Origin: Adineta ricciae
Lineage: Eukaryota > Rotifera > Eurotatoria > Adinetida > Adinetidae
DNA: 64,000 nucleotides
Direction of reading: 5' to 3'
Assembly: GCA_905250025.1 (NCBI GenBank)
Contig: CAJNOJ010000318.1
Coordinates: 47,676 to 111,675, forward strand
The position numbers and the translations under genes are program-made. The notes beneath the pieces are model-generated. The model ran no database searches and had not been told where the DNA came from. It saw nothing but the letters and a program-made list of their open reading frames with translations. Shown here piece by piece: positions 13,045-25,360 of this stretch. Within the stretch, counting starts at the first letter, position 1; each line of letters begins with the position of its first letter.

Positions 13045-15693
13045 AAAATGCGCACAGTGCCTATTAATAGTAAACGAGTCTGATGTTTCTTACAGCATCA
13101 TCAATAGTTCTACTTGAGAAATATGAGTAGAAAATTAAGGTAAAATCCGTTTCTTTTCTTCTAGAATGATTAAATAATATTTTCATTGAACTTTGTTTGA
13201 TCTTGTTAGATTTGAAAACGTAAAAAAGGAGTAAAAAAAGTGCGTATATGTTTGCGTCAACTATATTTTAACTGGCCCATTCAAGTCACGTATTATCTAT
13301 TATCTCTCTCTCTTGACAAACGAAACACGTCGTGTCTTTTCTCCTTCATTTCAACTAGACCATCGATTTGATTAGAACACACATAGAACAAGACAAAATG
13401 CAGGTGTCGAGCAAGACTTATTATAACGACGTTTATTGTCGTGCTCAAGCCTTTCGTATATAAGCTTTTCTCTCTCTCTCTTTCCCTCTCACTCGTTTTT
13501 TTTCCTCTAAATGTGAAGACATATATATGTTGAACAAGGACGATTGTCACATAAATCAATTTCCGTTTTACACACCCATTCATGTATGTACAAATCATGA
13601 GTAAAGATTGTAGTTGAGGATTTTGTACCTAAGTTCTCAAAGGAAATTTCTTTCGAAGAACTAAGTACGTTAATATTCGTCATGTCGAGTGTTGATGTAA
13701 GTACGTTTGTTCAGTAAGAAAGAAAGCCTCTCAAACGACTCATTCATCAATAATTTATCGAGAAGGAAAAAAAAAAGAAAATTTTCTTTTCTGTTTTTTG
13801 AATAAATAAATAACTATTTTGTCATTAGAAATTTTTCTGTCAAGATAAACAAGTCATTTATTAACTCGAGCATATTCAACATCTACCGATGTCTTTTTCT
13901 TTGTCTTCTCCTAACGGCAATAAGAAAAACTTTCGTTTATTTGATAATAGAAAAACAAATGAGATCACTAAGAAGAATATTTTCTATTTCAAAGATTGTC
14001 TATTGAGAATAGTTCAATTGTCGAGAGATTGAATTCATTGTCCTTCGAATGAGAAAAGGTAAATTGCTTTCGAAAAAGACGAATTTTACACCTGTGTGTA
14101 AGAAGATGATCTCTGTTTGTCTAATAGATGATCCTTGTCGAGATTTTATTGACTTTCGTCCATCTCTTTTTTCTTCTTTAAACTGTCAAGTATACGTTCG
14201 TTTTCTTTTTCTTATCTTAAGGTGTAGAAATTCAGTGCCTGGAGCTTTTTTTTTCTCTTAACGAAATTTCAATGAAGCTTACTATTTTTCATTTATTTAT
14301 GTATAATTAAATCGTATGCATGCGTGCATACAATTAAGTCAACGAATGAACGTGTATTTCTAGAACATTATTATTGAAAAGAAAAATTAATATTATCATA
14401 TAGACATTAATATCTTTTTTTCTGTTTCTATATTAAAAAGAAGAAAAAAAAAGCTTTTGAATAGAATTCTATTTTTATCTCTTCTCATTTAACACGTTTT
14501 CAATCTTTTCTTCTTTAATAAATAATACTAAAAAAATGTGTTGGTTACATTGAAAAACGTCGGTAAGAAAAAGATTCATATTAACAATATTTTTCATCCA
14601 CAGAGGTAAAAGAAAAGTAATCACAGAAGAAAACGAGATAGTTGTAGTGCGCTCGATGAACAGAGGGTTAATTGTATCTTTTTATCTGATTATTCTCGCG
14701 TAAATAATTCTCATGTTAATCATAGTAGAAACTTTTTTTTTGCGAAAAAAAATGACGAATCAACACGGAGTTAAGATTAATAAATTCGTTCGATAAATAT
14801 TCTTTTCGTTTGGTTTTGATATATGATCAGATATTATCCGATATTTACCTTACATGTATATTTTTCTCTTGTTTTTTTCCCTTTCGTTTAGATGCGTCAA
14901 GTGACTAACGAAAATCAATGACAATCCATTTTTGTTTTTTTGTCTTCATTGATCAGTCGATTTTATCAAATCAAGTAATACTCGATTTTCCCCAAAAGTA
15001 TCATTACTACCGAGTAAATATCTTTTTCCAGTTTGAATACAAATGAATATTTCATTAGACAGACTTCAGATTTATCTTTCAACATAAATATCAATCTCTT
15101 CCTTATTTTTACAGAAATTCAAACGAGAAATCTTTTCATCTTCGTTGTTCAAAATGAGAACAAACAGTCAAATGTTCATTTGTATTCAACTTCGTAGTTC
15201 ATAATGTACCCTATACCCCTAGTTGACTTAGTCTTGTCTTCGTAAAAGTACGCCATCTAGAAATCTGTCAAATAGTGGTATAATGAATGCATATTTATTT
15301 GTGCTGGATGATATAAGATTGTTGTTGTTGTTGTTGTTGTTATTATTATTATTGTCCACGAGAAAAGACAATCAATGCAAAACGAAGAAATTGTTCGATT
15401 TGACACACTCATCTTGCAATTTGATTTTACAAAAAATCTTTTTCTTTTCTTCTTCTAGATGTTCTATATATATTGATTACTTTTTGTTGTTCTTGTTGTT
15501 GTTTTTTTGTCCAATCATTGACAAAAATTTCTATCTGTGCATTCCATTCACCTACACAGAAGACAAACACACATCTTTTGTTTTATTTCTCAAATCCGGT
15601 GTTCTCCTTTTGTTTTGCAATATGATTATTTCTTTGAAATGTAAGTCAAGTCGTTCTTTGAGAAAATCTGCTGAAAATGAATTTCTTTTAAGA

Positions 15694-18193
15694 ATGTTAA
15701 CTCGTTCGTCAGCAGCTTCTCGTTCATCTCCACCAATTGATCAAGAAATTGAAAAACGTCGACGATCCACCATCACAAATAATGATGAGCAACAACAAAA
15801 TGACAATTTCTCGTCAACACAAGCTAAACCGTTGAAAAAACGTTGGTTAGCTCATCACAATGATGATCAAGAACAACAAGTAGATCTTAGTCAAGGTAAA
15901 ACTTTCCTCTCGTCACGATTTCTCTTCTTGAAAATCATTTTTTTTGTTTTAGATAATTTATTATCAATCAATAATTTAATTCGTGAATATAATTTTCAAG
16001 ATTGGCAAACAATAACAGTTCTCGTGCGCATAGGAAATAATGAATATGTATCCGGTACAATCACTGATATTCCAAAAACTGCGTGTTTAACAGTTGTGCC
16101 ATCGATTCAACCGAATTCCAGTGCTCATTCAAATCAAATTCAAATCAATTTATTCGAAAATCTTTTCGGAATTTTATCTGATAATGCACCACCCATACGA
16201 GAATTAACCACAGGAAAACATGTTGTATGTCGTCGACAACAAAATTCGCCAATTTATCAACATGGAATCATTATCGAGAAAACCGACGATGCCAAATTCA
16301 ATATTTTATTCGAAAATCAACAAGAAAGTTTCTACGTACCAAGACAATCCATTCGATTGTTTTTACCACCTTGGCACGATGGTAAATCATTTCGTTTTTC
16401 TCTGAATAAATCGTCATTTGTTTCGATTTTTCTTTTTCAGAAATTCCTGTTGATTGGAATGCCGCACTTGAATCGACTTATTTATTCAAATCGAGTCTTA
16501 CATCTGATCTTAATCAACGATCAGGTTATTTTGGAAGTCCATCACCACGTGAATCATCGGTTTCATCCAATGATAGTTTACAATCAACAAATACCAATTT
16601 AAATGACTCGGTTAAAATGACATCGAACGATTGTTTGACAAAAGAAAATCCTTCAATCGGCAATTCGAATTCGTCATTGAATAATTCGAATGATGTTCCA
16701 ACAACAATTTATAATCAAGTTCTTTATCGTAAAGGGGATGTGATGACATCAAGTCAATCACAAATTCGTAAGAAATTCAATGGTAAACAATGGCGTCGTC
16801 TTTGTTCAAAAGATGGTTGTCCAAAAGAATCTCAACGACGTGGTCTTTGTTCGCGACATTTATCCCAAAAAGGACGACAAGAACATTGTGCTCAAACAAC
16901 AGTTAGTTTCGATCGAATTCATTCTCAACCATCGATCCTTCCATTGACAACAACCAATTCATCGATGCCGCCACAACATGGATATTATTCTGCTCCACAA
17001 TCGCGAACTACAACACCACTTTTGTTCTCACAACAATCACCGAGATTTCTATTACAACCGAATTCATTCGACAATGAAGATTTTCATTCGAATGGTTATT
17101 CATCTGGTCCACGATCAACGACATCAGAAATTTTAACCAACGAATCTTCCCAAGGTTTAGTCAATTCGATTCGAACGGTTAATTGGCCAGAACTTTTACC
17201 GAAAATCGCGATAAATTTCGATTCAAATCGTTTTCATTCGATTGCCACTGATGAAACAAAAGACGATGAAAATAACAATTCATCGAATCCAGACGATAGT
17301 TCAATGCACGAAGATGAAACGAATTCTTCAACTAAAAATGATAACGATAATGAAAACTCGTCATTTCATCCCGATGATTATCAAAATTTCCAACGTTCAT
17401 CTTCATCGACATCGAAGGACAAACATGTTCGACGTCCGATGAATTCATTTATGTTATTTTCTCAAGAACAACGCGGAAAAATTCACTTAGCGAATCCAAA
17501 TCGTGATAATCGAAATGTTTCGAAGATTTTAGGTGAAAAATGGTATTCATTATCCGCAAGTGAACAAGAACAATATCGAATTCGAGCGAAAAAATTGAGA
17601 AATGAACATTCGAAACAAAATCCTTCGTTCAAATGGACAAATCAATCGAATAAATCGAATTCATCGACTGTTCCAATCGAAAGTAAAGATGAAACTGATC
17701 AATGTAGAAGATCAGCTCGTTTACAATCACATTCAAATCAAGAGAAAAACACTTCACCACTTTGCGATCGATTACAAGCATTTGCACAAGTAATATTTTA
17801 CTTTCTTTCAAAGAAAATATTCATTTTTTTCTCATATAGATTTGTACAAATATGCCAAAATTAACTGAAGAATCAACACAAAGATTTTCTCCAATAACAA
17901 AACCTTCTTCGGATAATATTTCAACATTGACTAATCTGATTACACCTGTTCCTATTCATGGAAATTCAACTCCGACAAGTACAATGACGACAAATATCAA
18001 TTCAACTCATGGTAAAACAGATTTTCTCGAGAAAGGACTCCGAAATTTTCAAATTTGATTCTTTAGAATTTGATCATACATCATCAACTGGAACTTTTCA
18101 ATTTCGTAATACAGCATTTCGTCTTCATTCATCTTGTCATTCAACTGAAAGTAATTCTGTACCAAATTCTCCACATTTAAAAGTTGAAAATAC

Positions 18194-18224
<31 letters not shown>

Positions 18225-19474
18225 GTTTTATCTGAAAATGAAACATGTCGAACGATTGTTTCGATGTTACTCAATCAACGCAAAACGAATCTTGGTCTTG
18301 AACAACATCTTAAACATTTACAATCGACATCAAATCATTCAAATAAAGCATCAACATCTCAATCACCAACTGAATCGAACAGTAACTCTCATGATCGACT
18401 CAAACGTTCTTCCTTCGATGAACAACAACAACAACGAAACTTAAATTTTCACAACTCTCAACATCGTTTCTTCACACATTCAACACTAAGTAAATCAAAT
18501 TTACATTTTGATCTTTTCTTCATTTCGAATCCTTCATTTTCAGCTTCATCAGCAAGTAATTCTACTGGTTATTCAAGTGGTTCATCATCATCGACATCTT
18601 CACTTGATAGTAGTAGTACAATTTTATCAGCATATAGTTCTCGTTCGAATAGTTCACTGTCTGAACGAAGTAAAACATCACCAACACCATTAAAACAAAT
18701 TCCATTTCAATATTTACCTACAATTAATGAATCAAATATACATTTACCAATCACAACTGATGATGAAGTGACACAATTAACTTCATTTAATGAAAATCGA
18801 TATGAAAAACAATCACCTATTCCAACCACATCGGAACAATTCGATTCGAATGTGAACAAACCATTAGCAAAACGAAGAAAAACGATCACATTAGAAGTTG
18901 TTCAACGTCCGACAACTCGATCTCGTAGTATTAGTGAACGTGCTGGAACAGGCAGTTGTAGTAGCAGTGATTTATTTCCAATTGTAACACGTAAACGAAA
19001 AGCATCTATCAATAGTGAACAAAATGAAAGTGAAATCAAACGTACAACTATTGATTATGTCAAACAGTTAGATGGTAAGATGATTTGTCTTGAAAAAAAG
19101 AAAAGTTTTGCTTATATTTATTGAATAGATATGAAAAGTCATTATATAAAAATAAGTTCGATTCGTCAAATAAATACATCAGCTTGTTCAATTAATCCAG
19201 TTTTGAATAAAAATCAGTTAACATCAAGAATAAAAGTGATTGAGTTTTTGAAAGATCATCTTTATCCCACTGGTAAACAATTTCTTGATGTATTTTTTTT
19301 TGCTAGCCATATATCTATTTTTTTATAAAAGATTTATCAATATCATCATTTCAAGTTGAAAATCAAGATATATTTCCAACAAAACGTTTATTAAATCAAC
19401 GTATTCGAGAAATTCGACAAAAATTAATGAGTCATGTCAATCAACAACAAATAATTCGTGAAACATCATCATAA
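15694..19474 (+). CDS. CIC: Capicua-like HMG-box transcriptional repressor
   Basis: Capicua is a DNA-binding repressor of genes controlled by receptor-tyrosine-kinase/ERK signalling. Exons 15694-15895, 15953-16381, 16441-17789, 17840-18011, 18067-18489, 18544-19074, 19129-19272, 19332-19474 join in phase to about 1130 residues. Three family regions are visible: an N-terminal DUF4819-like domain (about residues 75-205), a Cys/His motif near 327-355 (CSKDGC...[10 protein letters not shown]) as in other CIC proteins, and the HMG box near 537-610 with [16 protein letters not shown] and [16 protein letters not shown]. The C-terminal C1 motif ([20 protein letters not shown]), needed with the HMG box for DNA contact, is intact. 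Long Ser/Asn/Thr-rich linkers lie between. The start is uncertain: the open frame extends upstream to ATG 15622 and beyond into leucine-rich low-complexity codons, and TTTTAAG just before 15694 could be a splice acceptor. Confidence 0.88.
18490..18543 (+). other. 54-nt in-frame intron or exonic insert in capicua
   Basis: The segment begins GTAAAT and ends with a T-rich tract and TTTTCAG, so it looks like a normal short intron, yet it is exactly 18 codons long with no stop. Retaining it would add 18 residues to a serine-rich linker without changing frame. I treated it as an intron. Confidence 0.6.
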
Positions 19475-20147
19475 ACAAACTTTTCTTCTTCATCTTCTTT
19501 CTTTTATTTGTTTATTCGATGTTGTGCCATACGTATGTCGTGGTAGTCTTAGCCTCTCATTGTATCACCCACCGGAATGACGTGTCCGTTCGCCTCCTAT
19601 TCTCTCTTTCTAGTCCGTGTTCTCTCTTTCCCTTCTCGTTTTAGACAACAACACAAACTCTGCGTGTCTCTCTCTTTCTTTCTTCATTAGGTATAATTTC
19701 TTGTTCTTCATTATTCAATTGCCATCATCATTATCGTAGACTCGTCATTGAACGTGTCTCTAAAAAAAGTAACCCTTATAACAACAAATAATGCTTATCT
19801 TCTCTTATTTTCTTCTCTCATTTGTTTTTTTTCTTTTTGTTAAAACGGTCTCTATTCTACAGTATGTGTGCGAGATGTCAGATTGAAGGTTTTCATAAAT
19901 TTTGTTATTAAAAAAAAAAGGAGAGAAAATAAAGGAAAAGTTAAGAGAAAGATTTATTTGTTGTGCTTTCCTTCTTCTTTCTTGTCTTGGTCAGTTTTTT
20001 TTCTTCTTCGCGTCTCGTCTTTTTGTTTATGTAACGCGTTTTGTGTCTTCTATCGTTTTTTTTTTCTTTTTTTCATTTGGATAACAAAGAAGAGAAACAG
20101 AAAAAATATATTCAAACTAAACAGGAAAAAAGGATCCTTCACTGTAG
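19475..20147. other. Intergenic: capicua 3' end to ALG9 5' end
   Basis: T-rich spacer with CT-rich runs near 19590-19690 and poly-T tracts near 19990-20070. It must carry the end of the capicua transcript and the ALG9 promoter. No further gene, repeat or RNA is visible. Confidence 0.6.
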
Positions 20148-22428
20148 ATGTTTTCATGGCAAATTGAGAAACAGATGAGAAACTTCTCATCTGTATTGAA
20201 ATATTTCATCTTGATTCGATTGTTCAGTGCATTTTTCAATCCAATCGATGATTGTGATGAAGTTTACAACTTTTATGAACCTGTAAGTCTTTATCATCGA
20301 ACTTCTCTCGGACGATCTCAAGTTTTGTTTTCAGTTGCATAAACTAATGTATGAACATGGATTTCAAACATGGGAATACTCGCCGTTATTTGCCCTACGT
20401 TCTTATGCATATCTTGTTCTGCATTGGATACCGATTTCTTTCGTTCCGAGTAGTTTCAAAGTGAGAGGCAAGAAAAATTGAAGTTAATTTCATTCAATCT
20501 GATTTAGCTCATCGCATTTTACCTTCTTCGAGTTTGTCTGGCATTGATTTGTGCAGTTTGTGAAGCATTTTTCTTTCGGTTTGTATACAAAATCAATTTG
20601 ACAAATGACAAAATCTTCTGTTTTAGTGCAATTGACAAACAACTAAATAATTCTATTGCTCGTAATTATGCTTTATTATCGATCTTTAATGTGGCGTTAT
20701 TTCGAAGTAGCAGTGCTTTCATAAATAATTCATTTTCCATGTATACGGTGTTATTTGCATATACATGTTGGTTTTCAAATGTTTTACCTGTAAGTTTCTT
20801 GCTATCACATCGATTTCTATTCTCTTTCATTTAGTTATCGGTGTTCTTCATTGCTTTCGGTTCGTTATGTGGATGGATATATGTTGCTGTACTCGGGTAA
20901 AAGGAAGATTTATGCTATGATTGAAGAAGCTTTGTTGAGTTTAGTGTACCAATAGCAATTGATATTCTATTTCGTCGTCAACGTTATTGGGACTTTATTA
21001 AATGGAGTTTTATTTCAGGAATGATCACAATAGTATGTGAGAAAAATGATCATTGAACATTTTTTTATTGTTGTTTTGTTTTGTAAAGATTCCGTCAACT
21101 TTGATTGATTCATACTATTATGGACAATTAGTAATTGCTCCACTGAATCACATTCGTTATAACATTTTTTCAAAACATGGCCCTACACTTTACGGTGACG
21201 AAAGGATGAAAATTTGATATCTTAAAGATAGTTTTATTTCATTGAGTTAGGTACGGACCCGTGGACTTATTATATCGCAAATGGTTTACTAAATTTTAAT
21301 CTAATTTATCCATTAGGAATTCTTGGAATTTTCCTAGCAGTAAAAAAACCTTTTGTTTTCTTCATCGTAAGGACTCGAAATGTTATTTTCAGCCATTCAT
21401 TGATATATTTGTTGATCGTCGTTATGTTCAATCTGGCAAAGCATCCATTCCACATACATTGATTGTATCTTCAATCGTTCTTTGGATGGGTTTATTATGG
21501 ATGCAACCACATAAGGAAGATCGATTTGTTTTTCCAATTTATCCGTTGATTATTCTTGCAGCATCAATTTGTATCGAACAATTCGAAGTGAAGGACTTGA
21601 ATTTGAAAGATGAAAGATTATTTACCAATGAATTTCTAGAATTTTATTCCACGTCTTGTTCGTTTGATCAAATTGAAGCGTGATTATGTTTTACTTCTTC
21701 GTTCATTGTTCGTCTATTCGATTGTTATTGTTCATGGTTTATTGTCAATATCACGAACTGTGGCGATTATCGATGGATATTCTGCGCCTATTCGTCTCTT
21801 GACACACTCAAATTCAACACAAGCATTTAAATTAGAAGAAAATCGACATTTGAATGTTTGTATTGGAAAAGATTGGTATCGATTTCCGTCACATTATCTC
21901 CTACCACAGAAGTACTTTAATTGTTAATTGAAAAGAAACGATTGACTTTCGTGTTTGTTCTAGTTCGAAACTATCATTTCTTCGTTCAGAATTTCGTGGA
22001 CAATTACCAAAAGCATATAGTCAAGAGAAAAATGCTACACGATTGAGAGAAAGTCATTTCAATGACGCCAATAAAGAACAAGTTGACCGATATGTAAGTA
22101 TTTTGGTGTTGAGAATTTTGATCCACTTGATTACGTTCATAATAGATCAATTTGAATGAATGTGATTACATTATTGATCATGATAGTGAAAATCCGAGTG
22201 AACTAGAACCGAATTATAGTAAACAATCAGAAATTGTTACGTCAATGAGAATGATTCTGCCATCAAAGTGAGAAAAAAACAATCTTTTCTATGTTAATAA
22301 CTCAATGTGATTTGTTTATCTGTAGAGGATCAATACTGCGATCGTTTTATGTTCCGTTGTTGAGTGATCGATCGAATCGATACACATTTTTACATTTGTT
22401 GAAGTTTTCTAAACATTTTCGTATTTGA
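20148..22428 (+). CDS. ALG9: ALG9 alpha-1,2-mannosyltransferase
   Basis: ALG9 adds alpha-1,2-mannoses to the lipid-linked oligosaccharide inside the endoplasmic reticulum, the precursor for N-glycosylation. Thirteen small exons (20148-20282, 20335-20460, 20508-20578, 20627-20789, 20835-20896, 20945-21032, 21089-21194, 21251-21339, 21393-21587, 21640-21911, 21964-22093, 22146-22267, 22326-22428) close in phase to 553 residues. Family landmarks are present: the luminal DDCDEVYNFYEP acidic motif near residue 35, LHKLMYEHGFQTWEYSP, SYYYGQLVIAPLNHIRYNIF, TDPWTYYIANGLLNFN, MQPHKEDRFVFPIYPL, then the C-terminal FRGQLPKAYS and SFYVPLLSD blocks. These distinguish ALG9 from ALG12 and the PIG mannosyltransferases. 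The protein should have many membrane segments. The first ATG at 20148 was taken; the ATG ten codons in is an alternative. Confidence 0.93.
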
Positions 22429-23493
22429 AATAGATAGACAAAGAGAATCGGGTGTGATGGGCTATGATAAAAGATTTTCGTTAGTGCAAGTTTGATATCA
22501 TTTGTGGACTCGAAAATATTATTACTGAATTAGTATAATATACTGTCGCATTGAACAAACAAAAGTAAATGTTCTTTTTATTGTGGATAGCTACATTATC
22601 AAATATTTCTTTACATAAAAAGTATTACACTGATCGGCTTAAAAAGTTTTAGTTTGGTGGATGTCATAAGTACCTAACTGTTATAAAAAAGAATTCGTCA
22701 ATCAAATGATGGCCTATATTGTCTATTTTTTACCGACTACGCTACATTTTCATTGGGATATGGGCCGCATCGATTTTCTGACAGTGAATTGTGCAAGTTT
22801 TGACTATTTGACTTTTCTCTGTGCTCTTTAGCATATATCGTACGGCTTAATTTACACATGTAGTATTGATATTTATCTTATCTCTTAATAACAATGGTCT
22901 TGGCTGAGAAAAATAGCTTGCATAATTTGTGTACCAAAATCATCGTTGAGATAATAAAATTTAAATAGTATTTTTACACTGAAGAAAATGGCCGTTTCCA
23001 TGTCAAACATTAATAGCACGAAAAGTACACATTTCCTATAGGTTTTAGGAAAAGACCGACATATAAGTTGCAAGATGAATTTTTTAGCTACTCGTAGCTT
23101 ATGTTCAAGTATGGCTCTCGTTCACAAATATAACTTTCAATGATATTACAAGCACGACGATATACCAACCCTAATAATAAATATACTCCCCTCGCTCCTG
23201 ATGCGAAACGTTTCTCTTACCTTAGTAAGCCTTGCAAAAAGACATTCACTATCAATTATAAGGATACACAGTGGCTGGATGCTTAATATTCGTCGTAATA
23301 TCAAATTGTGAATGTTAATATAGTCGGCCATCGTTTAAATCTGACAGGATGTGCAAATCGTGAAGTATATTTTTATTTTGCGTTCGATTACAAAATGACT
23401 GTAAAAGTTTCTATCCATTAAAATTTATGTTACCGACATCAATCCATCAATAACTTGATCGTTATCTTCTTCTATGCAAACTATACCATGACA

Positions 23494-23676
23494 CTACAAA
23501 ATCCTCAACGACTTAATTTCAGCATCGTTAAGATTGTGCGGAAGTTTCAAATCAACCAAGTTGAAGTGTGCAACAAGGAATTTCAGTAGGTTTCTGACCG
23601 GCGCAAAAAATGGCTGATGATGAGATTCTCTGTCAGACTTTGGCAATCCGTATAAGTTGGTATCGAGATGAACAAT
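23494..23676 (-). pseudogene. Short protein-like relic, unrecognised
   Basis: Read on the minus strand this gives about 60 codons with natural-looking composition (for example FFAPVRNLLKFLVAHFNLVD) ending in a stop, directly beside the mobile element. I do not recognise a family. No start, splice partners or promoter are visible, so it may be a gene or transposon fragment, or chance. Confidence 0.2.
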
Positions 23677-23746
23677 TCTCTATTTTTCGTTCAAATTTGT
23701 AAAGCTTAATTTCTGGAAGGCAAAATACTAATTAGTAAATATTTTA

Positions 23747-24025
23747 ACCAGGACGATGCTTCCTGAAGCAGGATTCCAAGAATTTCCGACAAAATCCTTG
23801 AGGAAACTCGCCATTTCTGAACGGAACCCCGTCCGGAAAATGCCAGGGATCCGATGAAGAAATGTGGTAACCGTTTTCGGCTACCGATTTTGACGTGTTC
23901 CTATCGGTTTCGATCCAAACCAGATAAATCCGATCACCGGATCCGTCCATCAGGAATACTGCTTCCATGAAATCTCCGGAATATCACGGACCCAACCGTT
24001 TCCGTGCCGGATTGTTCGACCTGGG
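23747..24025. mobile_element. GC-rich inverted-end element, copy 1 (279 bp)
   Basis: Starts with (C)CCAGGAC and ends with CCTGGG, flanked on both sides by TA (23745-23746 and 24026-24027), which suggests a 2-bp TA target duplication as made by Tc1/mariner-type transposases. The interior is far more GC-rich than its surroundings and full of CCGGAT/GGATCC words. It encodes nothing. Its left 80 bp and right 35 bp match the copy at 44887-45000, which lacks the middle. This is best read as a non-autonomous DNA element (MITE). Confidence 0.7.
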
Positions 24026-24115
24026 TAAAAATCAAACGATAGCTGAAATATATTGGCAGTTTAAAAAAAAAATTAACTAGACACAATCTTTTCCTAATAA
24101 TCTCTACTAAAAAAG

Positions 24116-24188
24116 CGACCCTGGCAGGAGTTGAACCTGCAATCTTCCGATCCGAAGTCGGACGCCTTAGCCATTAGGCCACAAGGCC
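24116..24188 (-). tRNA. tRNA-Arg (anticodon TCG), copy 1
   Basis: On the minus strand the 73 nt fold as a full cloverleaf: acceptor arm GGCCTTG with CAGGGTC, D arm GCCT/AGGC, anticodon arm TCCGA/TCGGA with loop CTTCGGA (anticodon TCG), T arm GCAGG/CCTGC. Internal promoter B-box is GGTTCAACTCC, one base from consensus. No intron. A run of six Ts follows on the minus strand, a normal RNA polymerase III terminator. It reads arginine CGA codons. Confidence 0.95.
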
Positions 24189-24816
24189 GATGTATGTTCA
24201 ACAAGTCTAAAACAATCTAATTAGTTCAATTTATATCTAGATGAGGATACACTTTGTATCTACGAAATATAACTCCTCTTATAGATACTTTATCATTTAT
24301 TGTCAAGTGTGCCTCAAAATAAATGAATAGTTTGGTGATTGTTTCTCTTTGTAGAAATATAGAATAATTTCTTACGAAGTGTAAGTTCTTTCTATAATAT
24401 CTCCATTTTCTACATTTGGTATATCTTATACATCTGATGAGACTGAAGAAGTTTTCCCAAGATCGTACGATTCGTGATGACAATTGCCATCTACAGGACG
24501 TTTGTGTGAAATAGATCTATACCTGCAGTCGTGAGTAATTTGATTGATCATATGATATCAGAAATTCATGGTAAGACGAGGAAAATTATGTTAAAAAATC
24601 AAAGATGATAATGTTTAAATAAAGAGACAACAAACAGATGGACCTGTATTGCGTTGACAATTCAACTAAATTTTTTCCAATCGATCTTTTCCTGAATTCA
24701 GTGAAATTCACTTAAAAATAAATATTTCATACAAATGTAGTTGATATTTTCGATACTCGAGCTGAATTCATCAGTCAACATTATTTTTAAAAGATTAGAA
24801 AAAAAACGAAAAAAAG
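24189..24816. other. Spacer between the two tRNA genes
   Basis: AT-rich, with no coding frame that I can support. Apart from the tRNA bodies and a few adjoining bases, this spacer does not resemble the flanks of the second tRNA. Confidence 0.6.
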
Positions 24817-24889
24817 CGACCCTGGCAGGAGTTGAACCTGCAATCTTCCGATCCGAAGTCGGACGCCTTAGCCATTAGGCCACAAGGCC
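24817..24889 (-). tRNA. tRNA-Arg (anticodon TCG), copy 2
   Basis: Base-for-base identical to the copy at 24116-24188 and on the same strand, about 0.7 kb away. It has the same cloverleaf, TCG anticodon and T-run terminator (seven Ts on the minus strand). Both are probably functional. Confidence 0.95.
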
Positions 24890-25360
24890 GGTGTATGTCA
24901 TTATATGAACAGAAACGAAATAGATAAGTGAAGAATTTCGTTTTCTAAAGAGAAAGTGTGATGTAGCCTGTCAAAGGGAACTTTTTCATAAAATAAGTAT
25001 GAGAATATCGGTATCTTTTTCTCGAAAGAAACAATGAGTTTTATCCATATGACTGTCGCGACCGGCATGCCATTAGGTATGTTTTGATAACGTGTAGCTA
25101 CTATGACTTAGCTAGAAAAACAAAAACGTACGTGATATGTTTGTTTCGATTTTCTCTCGCGGGTAGTTAAATGATAATTTCCTGTCACTGCTTTAGTATT
25201 TTTTTTTCCATAGCCCATCCACATGCTCTGAAAATAGAGAACATACACCGTGGGGATATCTCTTTTGGTTAAGTGGAAGCGAAATCAATAAACAACGAGC
25301 ACATTCGGTGCTTTCTTGTACTAGAATATAAAATATTTCGATATGTGAACAATGTTGAAA
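24890..25360. other. Intergenic, nothing recognised
   Basis: AT-rich sequence between the second tRNA and the 3' end of the nuclear-receptor-like ORF. No gene or repeat seen. Confidence 0.6.

Larger units (their letters stand above)
7245..15690. other. 8.4-kb stretch without a supported gene
   Basis: No open frame here shows a domain, conserved motif or exon chain. The sequence is T-rich with simple repeats: a CA/TA microsatellite zone at about 9310-9390, GAAC units at 9763-9785, GAAT units at 13021-13044, CT runs at 9510-9530 and 13470-13490, and TTG units at 15319-15342. It could hold cis-regulation or untranslated leader exons for capicua or the transporter, or non-coding transcripts; nothing in the sequence lets me choose. 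Confidence 0.6.
22429..24115. other. Intergenic with one mobile element
   Basis: Between ALG9 and the first tRNA. It contains the GC-rich element at 23747-24025 and a short possible gene relic at 23494-23676 on the minus strand, both listed separately. The remaining sequence (22429-23490) shows no gene. Confidence 0.6.

Noticed and set aside
15283-15621. Upstream extension of the capicua frame with a leucine run
   Set aside because: The leucines come from a TTG/TTA microsatellite, and the rest has intron-like composition; the coding start is more likely at 15694 or 15622.
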